Assembly: GCA_963650385.1 (NCBI GenBank) | Contig: CAVJLL010000001.1 | Coordinates: forward strand, 71,463-135,462 | Direction: 5' to 3' | DNA from: CAG-791 sp963650385 | Lineage (GTDB): Bacteria; Bacillota; Clostridia; Lachnospirales; Lachnospiraceae | DNA: 64,000 bases | Shown: piece by piece, positions 35,167-43,699 of the stretch | How the letters are laid out: every line of letters starts with the position of its first letter | How positions within the stretch are numbered: position 1 is the stretch's first letter | The notes under the pieces: model-generated | Databases searched by the model: none | The model's input: the letters and a program-made list of their open reading frames with translations, nothing else | What the model was told of the DNA's origin: nothing | Position numbers and translations under genes: made by a program

Positions 35167-35196
35167 AAATACCTCGGGTGATTACAATTGCTGCGA

Positions 35197-36360
35197 CTAC
35201 TTGATGACACGAACGCGGAATACGCCGTCCAGAGCCGCGAGCTTATCCGCCACGTCGCCGGAAACCGCAGAATCCAGATCCAGAACGGTATAGGCAACCT
35301 CTCCTCTGGACTTGTTGGTCATCTCCGCAATGTTGATGCCAGCACCGCCCATAATGGATGTAAAGCCGGTAATCATGTTGGCGACGTTCTTATGAAGAAT
35401 GGCAACGCGTCCGGGTCTGGTGCATACGCCGACCTGGCAGTCCGGGTAATTTACGGAGTGCGTGATGTTGCCGTTTTCCAGATAGTCCTGCAGCTCATCC
35501 ACTGCCATAATGGCGCAGTTGGTCTCGGACTCCTCGGTGGAAGCACCCAGGTGCGGCGTAGTAATGCAGCCGCGGTGACCGGCAACGACCGGATTCGGGA
35601 AGTCGGAAACATAGCGGCGCACGCGTCCGTCGTCGATGGCGGCGATCATGGCCTTTTCATCCACCAGGACATCTCTTGCCATGTTGAGGACAATGACGCC
35701 CTTTTTCATCTGCGCAATGGCATCGGCCGAAATGTATCCCTTCGTCGATTCCATCGCCGGCACGTGAATGGTGATGAAGTCGCAATTGCGGTAGATTTCA
35801 TTGATATCCGTTACGTGCGTAACCTTCCGGGAAAGGTGCCATGCGTTGTCGACACCGACATACGGATCATATCCGTACACATCCATCCCGAGGTACACAG
35901 CGGCATTGGCAACGCGCACGCCGATGGCGCCCAGTCCGATGATGCCGAGCTTTTTGCCCTCCAGCTCGGTTCCGGCGAACTGCTTTTTCTCCTTTTCCAC
36001 CTGGGCGGCAATGTCCGGATTGTTCCAGTTGGAGCGCACCCAGTCAACACCCTCTACGACGTCGCGGGATGCCAGGAGCATGCCGGCAATGACGAGCTCC
36101 TTTACACCGTTTGCATTTGCGCCCGGCGTGTTGAAAACAACGATGCCCTTTTCTGCACAGCGCTCCAGCGGAATGTTGTTGACGCCGGCACCGGCTCTGG
36201 CAATGGCCAGCAGCGAATCGGAGAACTCCATCTCGTGCATCTTGGCGCTGCGCACCAGAATGCCCTCTGCCTCCTCCAGCTTGTCTGTCTTGGCAAAATT
36301 CGAATCAAACCGTCCGGTTCCAACGGAAGATATGTTGTTCAGCTCTGCGTAATGAAACAC
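35197..36360 (-). CDS. serA: D-3-phosphoglycerate dehydrogenase
   Basis: First step of serine synthesis: 3-phosphoglycerate to 3-phosphohydroxypyruvate with NAD+. 387 residues, the short form with one C-terminal ACT domain (about 320-387, GRVAILHKNVANMITGFTSI), which may bind an effector. The Rossmann motif is GKKLGIIGLGAIGVRVAN. Catalytic residues follow: Arg in LNMARDVLVDE, Glu, and His in PHLGASTEESE. The start is the GTG at 36360 (VFHYAELNN), preceded by AAGGAGAGTATT. The ATG seven codons upstream would include the Shine-Dalgarno and is rejected. Confidence 0.95.
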   Translation of the reverse strand: MFHYAELNNISSVGTGRFDSNFAKTDKLEEAEGILVRSAKMHEMEFSDSLLAIARAGAGVNNIPLERCAEKGIVVFNTPGANANGVKELVIAGMLLASRDVVEGVDWVRSNWNNPDIAAQVEKEKKQFAGTELEGKKLGIIGLGAIGVRVANAAVYLGMDVYGYDPYVGVDNAWHLSRKVTHVTDINEIYRNCDFITIHVPAMESTKGYISADAIAQMKKGVIVLNMARDVLVDEKAMIAAIDDGRVRRYVSDFPNPVVAGHRGCITTPHLGASTEESETNCAIMAVDELQDYLENGNITHSVNYPDCQVGVCTRPGRVAILHKNVANMITGFTSIMGGAGINIAEMTNKSRGEVAYTVLDLDSAVSGDVADKLAALDGVFRVRVIK

Positions 36361-36387
36361 AATACTCTCCTTTCCCGGCACTCTGTA

Positions 36388-37467
36388 TCAGTGTCTGGCC
36401 TCAAAATCCTTCATGAAGGATACCAGCTTCTCCACGCCCTCGATCGGCATCGCGTTGTACATGGACGCACGCATGCCGCCGACGGTGCGGTGTCCCTTCA
36501 GAGAAACCAGTCCGTTCTCCGCCGCCTCCTTTACAAAGGCTGCATCCAGATCGGCATCACCGGTTACAAACGGTGCATTCATAAGGGAACGGTCCTCTCT
36601 GCGGACAGTACCCTTAAAGAGTCTGGACTCATCGAGATAATCGTAGAAAATCTTCGCCTTTTCCTCGTTGTGTCTGGCAATGCCCTCCAGACCGCCCTGC
36701 TTCATGATCCACTTGAAGACCAGACCGCAGATGTAAATGTTGTAGCAGGGAGGCGTGTTATACAGGGAATCCTTGTCCGCCTGGGTCTTATACTGGAGCA
36801 TCGTAGGAACGAAGCTGTCCAGATCGTCCCGGATCAGATCCTCACGGATGACAGCAATGACAACGCCGGCAGGGCCGACATTCTTCTGTACGCCGCCGTA
36901 GAACATGCCGTATTTGGTTACATCGATCGGACGGGAAAGAAAATTGGAGGATACGTCTGCCACGAGATCATGTCCCTTTGTGTTCGGGAGCTTGAAATAT
37001 TCGGTTCCGTAAATGGTATTGTTCTCGCAGATGTAAAGATAATCTGCGTCCTCCGGAATGGGCAGGTCGCTGCAGTCCGGAATATAGGAGAAATTCTGAT
37101 CCTCGGAGGATGCCACCTTGATGGCTTCGCCGTATTTCTGCGCTTCCTTCCAGGCCTTCTTGGCCCACTGTCCGGTAACGACATAAGCAGCCTTTTTGTT
37201 GCGCATAAGGTTCATGGGAACAGCTGCAAACTGGGTGGAAGCGCCTCCCTGCAGGAACAGGACCTTATAATTGTCCGGAACGCCGACCAGTGACCGGAAA
37301 TCTGCCTCGGTCTCCTTGATGAGCGCATCGAACACCTTGCTGCGGTGCGACATTTCCATCACGGACATTCCGCATCCGTGGTAGTCCAGCATTTCACTGG
37401 CTGCTGTCTGCAGTACTTCCTCCGGAAGCATTGCGGGACCTGCTGAGAAATTATACACTCTGCTCAT
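36388..37467 (-). CDS. serC: Phosphoserine aminotransferase
   Basis: PLP enzyme that converts 3-phosphohydroxypyruvate and glutamate to phosphoserine; 359 residues. It starts VYNFSAGPAMLPEEVL as in all SerC. It has FLQGGASTQFAAVPMN and a PLP lysine in FYGGVQKNVGPAGV, and ends HRTVGGMRASMYNAMPIEGV, which binds the substrate phosphate. The ATG at 37467 has GAGGAGG six bases before it. It is transcribed ahead of serA and the DUF1015 gene. Confidence 0.96.
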   Translation of the reverse strand: MSRVYNFSAGPAMLPEEVLQTAASEMLDYHGCGMSVMEMSHRSKVFDALIKETEADFRSLVGVPDNYKVLFLQGGASTQFAAVPMNLMRNKKAAYVVTGQWAKKAWKEAQKYGEAIKVASSEDQNFSYIPDCSDLPIPEDADYLYICENNTIYGTEYFKLPNTKGHDLVADVSSNFLSRPIDVTKYGMFYGGVQKNVGPAGVVIAVIREDLIRDDLDSFVPTMLQYKTQADKDSLYNTPPCYNIYICGLVFKWIMKQGGLEGIARHNEEKAKIFYDYLDESRLFKGTVRREDRSLMNAPFVTGDADLDAAFVKEAAENGLVSLKGHRTVGGMRASMYNAMPIEGVEKLVSFMKDFEARH

Positions 37468-37513
37468 TTTCATCCTCCTCTTGCTGCCAACATACCAATG
37501 CGGCAGCACATCT

Positions 37514-38389
37514 TTAGTACAGCACAACCGGTGTTCCGACAGAAACCATCCCGTACAGCTCCGGCATAACAGCCGGCGGAATATTGACGCACCCGTGGGA
37601 GCCGTTGGTCAGGTAAATGCTGCCGCCGAAGCTCGACCGCCAGTTTGCGTCATGAAGTCCGATGCTGTTGCCGATGAAATTCATCCAGTATTTCACCGGA
37701 GACGCATAGCCCTTGCCGGTCAGTGTGATGTTCCGCTGCTTGCCGAGGATACGATAGACCCCGGTGGGGGTATCGTGTCCGAGCCGGTGGTTGCCGGTTA
37801 CGATCGATGTCGTAAACCGCTGTGTACCGTTCTCATAGTAATAAAGAATCTGATTGGAAATGTCAATCTCAACATAAGTCCCGCCGCACTTTGTCACCGG
37901 AACATGCGTCTCTGTTTTCTGGTACATGATCGCCGCAGCCAGATAGTTGATTTCATACTCTACATCCAGATAGCCCGTGTTCTGGAACGTACCGTCCAGC
38001 GCAATGTAGGTTCCGTCCGTCTTCTGGAAGCCTGCGTTGTTGGCACTTCCGGACGGCGGGAAGAGATTCTGAAGACCGGAGAAGAAGCTCCGGAGCTTAT
38101 TGGAATCGCAGACGTAGTAGCCGGTTGCCGGATCAATGTAATAGCTGCCGTCTGCATTGGTCACCATAACGGTCATCGCCAGCTCCGGCGTAACCACATA
38201 CTGCCCCTGGCTGCCGAAATCATACGTAATCATACAATTCGGTGCCGGCGGCAGTGCGGTCTGCGCAGCCTTCGCGGACAGTTTCCGGCCTGCGCAGAGT
38301 ACAAGGCAAAGTGCCAGGCTCGCCAGAATCCGGACTGCACAGCCGGCCGCGCCCGTGTGCGCGGTCTGCTTCTTCTTTTTGGTTATCAT
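37514..38389 (-). CDS. Exported L,D-transpeptidase (YkuD family)
   Basis: Cell-wall enzyme that makes 3-3 cross-links or attaches proteins, acting outside the membrane. 291 residues. A basic N-terminus and one hydrophobic helix (about 18-35) form a signal peptide or anchor. The YkuD domain is at the C-terminus with the active-site motif SIGLHDANW...GSHGCVNIPP, catalytic Cys at about 267. The region between (about 50-160) has no recognised domain. It lies 46 bases upstream of serC, but a functional link is unlikely. Confidence 0.9.
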   Translation of the reverse strand: MITKKKKQTAHTGAAGCAVRILASLALCLVLCAGRKLSAKAAQTALPPAPNCMITYDFGSQGQYVVTPELAMTVMVTNADGSYYIDPATGYYVCDSNKLRSFFSGLQNLFPPSGSANNAGFQKTDGTYIALDGTFQNTGYLDVEYEINYLAAAIMYQKTETHVPVTKCGGTYVEIDISNQILYYYENGTQRFTTSIVTGNHRLGHDTPTGVYRILGKQRNITLTGKGYASPVKYWMNFIGNSIGLHDANWRSSFGGSIYLTNGSHGCVNIPPAVMPELYGMVSVGTPVVLY

Positions 38390-38426
38390 GTTATCTCTCC
38401 CCTGAATCGATACTTCTGTATCAAAC

Positions 38427-38447
38427 AGCCGGCCCGAAGGACCGGCT
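38427..38447. terminator. Intrinsic terminator after ilvB
   Basis: A hairpin AGCCGGTCC-TTC-GGGCCGGCT with 9 paired bases (one T-G) lies between the ilvB stop and the L,D-transpeptidase start. On the - strand it is followed by GTTTGAT, a weak T-run; on the + strand it is followed by CTTTTTC. It probably ends the leuB-ilvD-ilvB transcript. Confidence 0.65.
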
Positions 38448-38476
38448 CTTTTTCTGACTGCACGTGCCCAAAGGCG

Positions 38477-40186
38477 TTACTGCTGCTCTTTGCTCTTCAG
38501 GTCCTGCTCGTCAAAGGCCTCCTCAATGGAGGCTCCCGGCGATACCATCGGGAATACCTTATCGTCCTCATCGATGACCAGCTCGATCACGACCGGTCCG
38601 TCGGCGGCAATTGCCTCCCGAAGTGCCGGCTCCAACTCCTCCTTGCTCGCTACGCGGATCGCGCGGCATCCAAGGCCTTCCGCCGTCTTGCAGTAGTCCA
38701 CGGCATCCGTCAGCACCGTTGCACTGTAACGTTTGCCGTAATACAGCGTCTGCCACTGTCTTACCATGCCGAGCACCTGGTTGTTGATGACAATCTCGAT
38801 GATCGGAATCCGGTAGCGGCTGGCCGTTGCGAGCTCGATCAGATTCATGCGGAAGCACCCGTCTCCTGCAATATTGACGCAGATCTTATCCGGCCTTGCG
38901 AGCTTGGCGCCGATGCAGGCGCCGAGACCGTATCCCATCGTGCCGAGTCCTCCGCTGGTGAGGAAGGTGCGCGGCTCGGAATAGGTATAGTACTGCGCCG
39001 CCCACATCTGATGCTGGCCAACGTCCGTTGTAATCAGAGCCTTACCCTGCGTAACGCGGTCCAGCGCCTCAATGGCCATCGGGCATGTGAGCTTTGTGTG
39101 GTCATACGAAAGCGGATACCGGCTCTTCAGCTCCTGAATCTCCTGCATCCACTCACTGTGCGAAACCGGCGTAAGCGCGGCGTTGATTCTGCCGAGAATC
39201 TCCTTCAGATCGCCGACAAGCGCGAGGTCGATTTTAACGTTTTTATTGATCTCTGCCTCATCGATGTCGATCTGCAGAATTTTGGCCTTATCCGCAAATT
39301 TCTTAGGATTACCGGTCTGCCGGTCGGAAAAGCGTGTTCCGAGTGCGATCACAAGGTCCGCTCTGGACAGGCCGTAATTGGATGCCTTCGTGCCGTGCAT
39401 GCCGATCATGCCGGTATAATGCGGATCGTGTCCGTCGAACACACCCTTACCCATCAGCGTATCGCACACCGGTGCATCCAGAATGCGGTCGAGCTCCCGG
39501 ACCTCATCGCTTGCTCCGGAGATCACAGCGCCGCCGCCGACGTACAGATACGGGCGCTTCGCCTTCCGGATCATGTCAAGCGCACAGGCGAGTTTCTCCT
39601 CCGAACGCTTGCGGACAGGCGGCTGCGCCTTCCGCTCGGAAACCGCTGCCTCCTCCGGTGTCTCCTTCTCATAGTTGCCGGTGGCACCGGTGACATCCTT
39701 GGTGATATCCACGAGGACCGGGCCCGGGCGTCCCTCTCTTGCAATGCGGAAGGCACTGCGGATGGTGGGTGCCAGGTCCTTGATATTTTTAACAATAAAG
39801 CCGTGCTTGGTCACCGGCATGGTGATGCCGGCGATGTCGACCTCCTGGAAGGAGTCCTTACCCAGAAGCGGAAGCGTTACATTGCACGTAATGGCAACCA
39901 CCGGCACCGAGTCCATGTAGGCCGTCGCAATGCCGGTTACGAGGTTGGTTGCGCCGGGACCTGAGGTCGCCATGCAGACGCCGACCTTTCCGGAGGCTCT
40001 GGCATACCCGTCTGCCGCGTGGGCTGCGCCCTGCTCATGGCTGGTCAGGACATGGCGGATTTTGTCGCTGTTTTTATACAGCGCATCGTATACATTCAGG
40101 ATTGCGCCGCCCGGATAGCCGAACACGGTATCGACGCCCTGCTCCAGAAGACACTGGATGATGATTTCTGAACCGTTAAGCTTCAT
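38477..40186 (-). CDS. ilvB: Acetolactate synthase, large (catalytic) subunit
   Basis: TPP enzyme that condenses two pyruvates to acetolactate, the first common step of valine and leucine synthesis. 569 residues. Motifs: VFGYPGGAILNVYDALY near the N-terminus (after the catalytic Glu in LTSHEQGAAHAADGYAR), and the TPP motif GDGCFRMNLIELATASRYR...VINNQ in the C-terminal domain. No ilvN regulatory subunit is next to it. The ATG follows GGAGGTAAGC. It is transcribed after ilvD (27-base gap). Confidence 0.95.
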   Translation of the reverse strand: MKLNGSEIIIQCLLEQGVDTVFGYPGGAILNVYDALYKNSDKIRHVLTSHEQGAAHAADGYARASGKVGVCMATSGPGATNLVTGIATAYMDSVPVVAITCNVTLPLLGKDSFQEVDIAGITMPVTKHGFIVKNIKDLAPTIRSAFRIAREGRPGPVLVDITKDVTGATGNYEKETPEEAAVSERKAQPPVRKRSEEKLACALDMIRKAKRPYLYVGGGAVISGASDEVRELDRILDAPVCDTLMGKGVFDGHDPHYTGMIGMHGTKASNYGLSRADLVIALGTRFSDRQTGNPKKFADKAKILQIDIDEAEINKNVKIDLALVGDLKEILGRINAALTPVSHSEWMQEIQELKSRYPLSYDHTKLTCPMAIEALDRVTQGKALITTDVGQHQMWAAQYYTYSEPRTFLTSGGLGTMGYGLGACIGAKLARPDKICVNIAGDGCFRMNLIELATASRYRIPIIEIVINNQVLGMVRQWQTLYYGKRYSATVLTDAVDYCKTAEGLGCRAIRVASKEELEPALREAIAADGPVVIELVIDEDDKVFPMVSPGASIEEAFDEQDLKSKEQQ

Positions 40187-40213
40187 GCTTACCTCCTATG
40201 CCGCCGTTTTTCC

Positions 40214-41893
40214 TCAGACCTGCAGCTCCTTCGGAAGCTCGAGAATCGCACCGCGGTTTCCGGATGTGACAAGTGCCTGATAACGGGCCAGATATCCGTC
40301 GGTGATCTTCGGCTTTCTGGGCGTCCATGCCGCGCGGCGCTTAGCCAGCTCCTCGTCGGAAACCTTCAGCTCCAGGCGGTTGTTCGGGATGTCAACTAAA
40401 ATGGTGTCGCCTTCCTCGACCAGTGCGATCGGTCCGCCGACAGCAGCCTCCGGGCTCACATGGCCGATGGCAGCGCCGCGGGAGGCACCGGAAAAGCGTC
40501 CGTCGGTAATAAGAGCAACGGTAGAGCCAAGGCCCATGCCGATGATGGCAGAGGTCGGATTGAGCATTTCGCGCATGCCGGGACCGCCCTTGGGTCCCTC
40601 GTAGCGAATGACAACCACATCGCCCTCATGAATCTGTCCGGTGGTAATCGCCTTGATGGCGTCCTCTTCGCAGTCAAAGACGCGGGCAGGGCCCTCATGG
40701 GTCATCATTTCCGGTGCAACGGCACTTCTCTTTACAATGCCGGTATCCGGAGCCAGATTTCCCTTCAGGACAGCGATGCCGCCGTTGGGCATGAACGGAT
40801 CCTCGAGCGGGCGGATGACCTCCGGATTGCGGTTTTCGGCCGAAGCGATGTTCTCTCCGGTCGTCTTACCGGTTACGGTGATGCCGTCCAGGTGCAGGAG
40901 GTTTTTCTTCGTCAACTCCTTCATGACCGCGTAAATACCGCCGGCCTCGTTCAGATCCTCCATGTAGGTCGGGCCTGCCGGTGCCAGGTGGCACAGGTTC
41001 GGCGTGCGGTCGGAAATCTCGTTTGCATACTCCATGTTGAGCTCAAAGCCGCACTCGTGCGCGATGGCAGGAAGGTGCAGCATTGTGTTGGTGGAGCAGC
41101 CCAGCGCCATATCCACCGTCAGGGCGTTGGTGATGGCTTCCTTGGTCATGATGTCTCTGGGGCGAATGTTCTTCTCGATGAGGTTCATCACGGCATAGCC
41201 AGCCTCCTTGGCAAGACGGATGCGGGCAGAATACACGGCCGGGATGGTTCCGTTGCCGCGAAGGCCCATGCCGATGGCCTCGGTCAGGCAGTTCATGGAG
41301 TTCGCCGTGTACATGCCGGAGCAGGAGCCGCAGGTAGGACACACGTTCTCTTCAAAATCAGAGAGCTGCTCTCTTGTGATCTTTCCGGAGTCAAACTCGC
41401 CCACGGCCTCGAACATAGAGGAAAGGGAACGCTTTCTTCCGTTCACATGGCCTGCCAGCATGGGACCGCCGGAGACGAATACCGTCGGAATATTGATTCT
41501 GGCTGCCGCCATCAGAAGGCCGGGAACGTTCTTGTCACAGTTGGGGATCATGACAAGGCCGTCAAACTGATGTGCCTTTGCCATACACTCCGTGGAGTCT
41601 GCAATCAGATCCCGCGTTACCAGGGAATACTTCATGCCGACATGGCCCATGGCGATGCCGTCGCAGACCGCAATAGCCGGGAACAGAACCGGAACGCCGC
41701 CCGCCTCTGCGATGCCCAGCTTGACTGCCTGTGCAATCTTATCCAGGTTCATGTGTCCGGGAACAATCTCGTTATAGGAGCAGACAACGCCGATCATCGG
41801 CTTCTTCATCTCGGCCTTGGTAAAGCCAAGAGCATTGAAAAGACTCCGGTGCGGAGCCTGCTGGATTCCTTCTCTTACATTATCACTGCGCAT
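40214..41893 (-). CDS. ilvD: Dihydroxy-acid dehydratase
   Basis: Fe-S dehydratase acting after KARI in the branched-chain pathway: dihydroxy-acids to 2-oxo acids. 559 residues, normal length. Cluster cysteines lie in NCDKNVPGLLMAAARIN and CPTCGSCSGMYTANSMNCLTEAIG. Signature strings include TEAIGMGLRGNGTIPAV and DGRFSGASRGAAIGHVSPEA. The start ATG follows GAGGAAGTATAT. A family B repeat separates it from leuB upstream. Confidence 0.96.
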   Translation of the reverse strand: MRSDNVREGIQQAPHRSLFNALGFTKAEMKKPMIGVVCSYNEIVPGHMNLDKIAQAVKLGIAEAGGVPVLFPAIAVCDGIAMGHVGMKYSLVTRDLIADSTECMAKAHQFDGLVMIPNCDKNVPGLLMAAARINIPTVFVSGGPMLAGHVNGRKRSLSSMFEAVGEFDSGKITREQLSDFEENVCPTCGSCSGMYTANSMNCLTEAIGMGLRGNGTIPAVYSARIRLAKEAGYAVMNLIEKNIRPRDIMTKEAITNALTVDMALGCSTNTMLHLPAIAHECGFELNMEYANEISDRTPNLCHLAPAGPTYMEDLNEAGGIYAVMKELTKKNLLHLDGITVTGKTTGENIASAENRNPEVIRPLEDPFMPNGGIAVLKGNLAPDTGIVKRSAVAPEMMTHEGPARVFDCEEDAIKAITTGQIHEGDVVVIRYEGPKGGPGMREMLNPTSAIIGMGLGSTVALITDGRFSGASRGAAIGHVSPEAAVGGPIALVEEGDTILVDIPNNRLELKVSDEELAKRRAAWTPRKPKITDGYLARYQALVTSGNRGAILELPKELQV

Positions 41894-41924
41894 ATATACT
41901 TCCTCTCTCAGATGTATGAATGCT

Positions 41925-42030
41925 GTTCAATCACTACTCGCCAACCAAGCGACGGGTCCTGGCGGAGTTGTCCGTCACCCCGTCGCCTGTCCGTCACCCC
42001 GTCGCCTGGCCGGCGGCTGTACATTTACTA
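41925..42030. repeat. Family B palindromic repeat, copy 2, with a tandem duplication
   Basis: The element lies between leuB and ilvD, in the reverse orientation to the copy at 32116. It has the stem GCGACGGGT...ACCCCGTCGC, pairing like copy 1 but with different bases. A 19-base unit (GTCCGTCACCCCGTCGCCT) is perfectly duplicated at 41970-41988 and 41989-42007. The right end, read backwards, is GTAAATGTACAGCCGCC, matching the shared family end. Confidence 0.75.
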
Positions 42031-43134
42031 TCAGTTAATCCGCTCGGCAACGGCATCTCCGATCTCCGCACAGTTTGCAGAGGTCAGGCCGGCTGCCTGC
42101 GCCTTGTCCTTGGGCATAAGGTCGATGCTGCGGATGCCGTCTGCCAGTGTCTTCTTTACTGCGTTCTCGATGGCATCGGCTTCCTTTTGAAGATCAAAGG
42201 AATACCGCAGCATCATCGCTGCAGAAAGAATGGTGGCAATGGGGTTGGCAATGCCGAGTCCTGCGATATCCGGCGCGCTGCCGTGGCTGGGCTCGTAGAG
42301 TCCGAAGCTCCCGTCCGAGAGCGATGCAGAGGACAGCATGCCGATCGAGCCGGTGATCATGGATGCCTCGTCGGAGAGGATGTCGCCGAACATATTCTCG
42401 GTCACTACAACATCAAACTGCTCCGGATTCTTGACGAGCTGCATGGCGCAGTTGTCAACCAGCATATCCTCGACCTCGATGTCCGGATAATCCGCCGCCA
42501 TCTCATGGACGATCCTGCGCCAGAGGCGGGAGGTGTCCAGAACGTTTGCCTTATCCACGCTGGTCAGCTTTCTTCGGCGCTTGCCGGCAATCTCAAAGGC
42601 CTTTTTCACGATGCGGCGAATCTCATTCTCGTTGTACTGCAGGGTGTCCACAGCCGTCTCCACGCCGTCGATCGTTTTCGTCCAGCGATCACCGAAGTAC
42701 AGACCTCCCGTCAGCTCTCTTACGATAATCATGTCAAAATTACGGCCGCCCTCCTTCGATGCCAGCGGGCAGGAAGCGGCGAGCTCCGGGAAAAGATACG
42801 CGGGACGCAGATTTGCATACAGGCCAAGGGCCTTTCGAAGTGCCAAAAGTCCCGCCTCCGGGCGCTGCTGCGGCGGCAGCTGGTACCAGGGAGACGTCTT
42901 GGCATCGCCGCCGATGGAGCCCATAAGGACAGCATCGCTGGACTTTGCAATATCAATGGTCTCCTGTGTCAGCGGTACGCCGTACCGATCGATGGAGCAT
43001 CCCCCCATCAGGATGTCGGTAAATCGGATGGTGTGTCCATATCGGTCCGCTGTCTTCTCCAGAACCTTTCTGGCTTCGGCAACGATCTCCGGACCGATTC
43101 CGTCTCCGCTGATGACTGCTATATTCATTTCCAT
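42031..43134 (-). CDS. leuB: 3-isopropylmalate dehydrogenase
   Basis: Oxidative decarboxylase of leucine synthesis, 367 residues. N-terminal IAVISGDGIGPEIVAEARKV, the substrate loop VRELTGGLYFG, the metal/NAD region TENMFGDILSDEASMITGSI and EPSHGSAPDIAG are all as expected. It heads a leuB-ilvD-ilvB group. leuA and leuCD are not in the window. The ATG follows AAAGGAGATTTCTGTTCT. Confidence 0.96.
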   Translation of the reverse strand: MEMNIAVISGDGIGPEIVAEARKVLEKTADRYGHTIRFTDILMGGCSIDRYGVPLTQETIDIAKSSDAVLMGSIGGDAKTSPWYQLPPQQRPEAGLLALRKALGLYANLRPAYLFPELAASCPLASKEGGRNFDMIIVRELTGGLYFGDRWTKTIDGVETAVDTLQYNENEIRRIVKKAFEIAGKRRRKLTSVDKANVLDTSRLWRRIVHEMAADYPDIEVEDMLVDNCAMQLVKNPEQFDVVVTENMFGDILSDEASMITGSIGMLSSASLSDGSFGLYEPSHGSAPDIAGLGIANPIATILSAAMMLRYSFDLQKEADAIENAVKKTLADGIRSIDLMPKDKAQAAGLTSANCAEIGDAVAERIN

Positions 43135-43176
43135 AGAACAGAAATCTCCTTTTAAGTAGCTCTTTCCTTTATATAC

Positions 43177-43207
43177 GCAGAAAGAAGGCGATCCGCCTTC
43201 TTTCTGC
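43177..43207 (-). terminator. Hairpin terminator after yajC
   Basis: A perfect 14-base inverted repeat, GCAGAAAGAAGGCG and CGCCTTCTTTCTGC, with a 3-base loop between the yajC stop and leuB start. The lower stem is A-rich on one side and T-rich on the other (TTCTTT after the GC core), as in an intrinsic terminator. It separates yajC-tgt transcription from the leuB operon. Confidence 0.7.
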
Positions 43208-43253
43208 TCTGCATGAATAAGGGGAGAAAGCTCTCTCCGTTATTGACTCTTTA

Positions 43254-43571
43254 TCAGGCTTCTGCAGCAGCATCCTCCGGCTTCTCAACCTGAACAATGG
43301 CTGCCTTCTGCATCGGGATGCGGCAGTTCTTGTTGTTGCCGAACTCCACGATGACCGTATCGTCGTTCATATCAACAATGATTCCGTAGAAGCCGGCTGT
43401 GGTCAGAACGCTGTCGCCGACTGCAACCGTCGCGAGCATGGACTCCTTCTGCTTCTTCTCCTTGCTCTGAGGACGAATAAGGAAGAAATAGAAAAAAGCA
43501 ACCAGAATTACAATGTAGATAATCGCAATCATGCTGGAGCTTCCGGTGGAACTAAGTAAACTAAGTGTCAT
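43254..43571 (-). CDS. yajC: Preprotein translocase subunit YajC
   Basis: Small single-pass membrane protein that associates with SecDF-YidC; 105 residues. The membrane segment IAIIYIVILVAFFYFFLI (about 15-32) is followed by the family signature RPQSKEKKQ and the cytoplasmic GDSVLTTAGFYGIIVDMNDDTVIVEF. The position next to tgt is a common bacterial arrangement. The ATG follows CAGGAGGATGTTTCA, a strong Shine-Dalgarno. Confidence 0.94.
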   Translation of the reverse strand: MTLSLLSSTGSSSMIAIIYIVILVAFFYFFLIRPQSKEKKQKESMLATVAVGDSVLTTAGFYGIIVDMNDDTVIVEFGNNKNCRIPMQKAAIVQVEKPEDAAAEA

Positions 43572-43653
43572 TGAAACATCCTCCTGAAATAGTGTCTGTG
43601 GACTCTGAACAACTACTATACATCAAACCATGGAAAAAACATAGCGTTTTCGA

Positions 43654-43692
43654 TATTGCCCGCCACCCTGTCGCGTTGCGGGCGAATGGACT
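43654..43692. repeat. Family B palindrome, short copy
   Basis: A short relative of the family B ends: GCCCGC-CACCCTGTCGCGTT-GCGGGC followed by GAATGGACT. It lies between the tgt stop and yajC start and shares CGCCAYCCTGTYGC and GGCGAATGRAC with the copy near 62.2 kb. Confidence 0.55.
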
Positions 43693-43699
43693 CTAAGGC

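Noticed and set aside
35188..37293. Very long open frame (701 codons) on the + strand opposite serA and serC
   Set aside because: It is antisense to two clear genes. Long antisense frames are expected from GC-rich codon use here, and the translation has no recognisable motifs.
37481..39964. 827-codon + strand frame opposite the L,D-transpeptidase and ilvB
   Set aside because: Same reason: an antisense shadow of two well-supported genes, with no family resemblance or ribosome-binding site.
40196..43140. T-box or branched-chain leader upstream of leuB or ilvD
   Set aside because: The gaps are too short or filled by a family B repeat, and no T-box specifier or leader-peptide pattern is visible.
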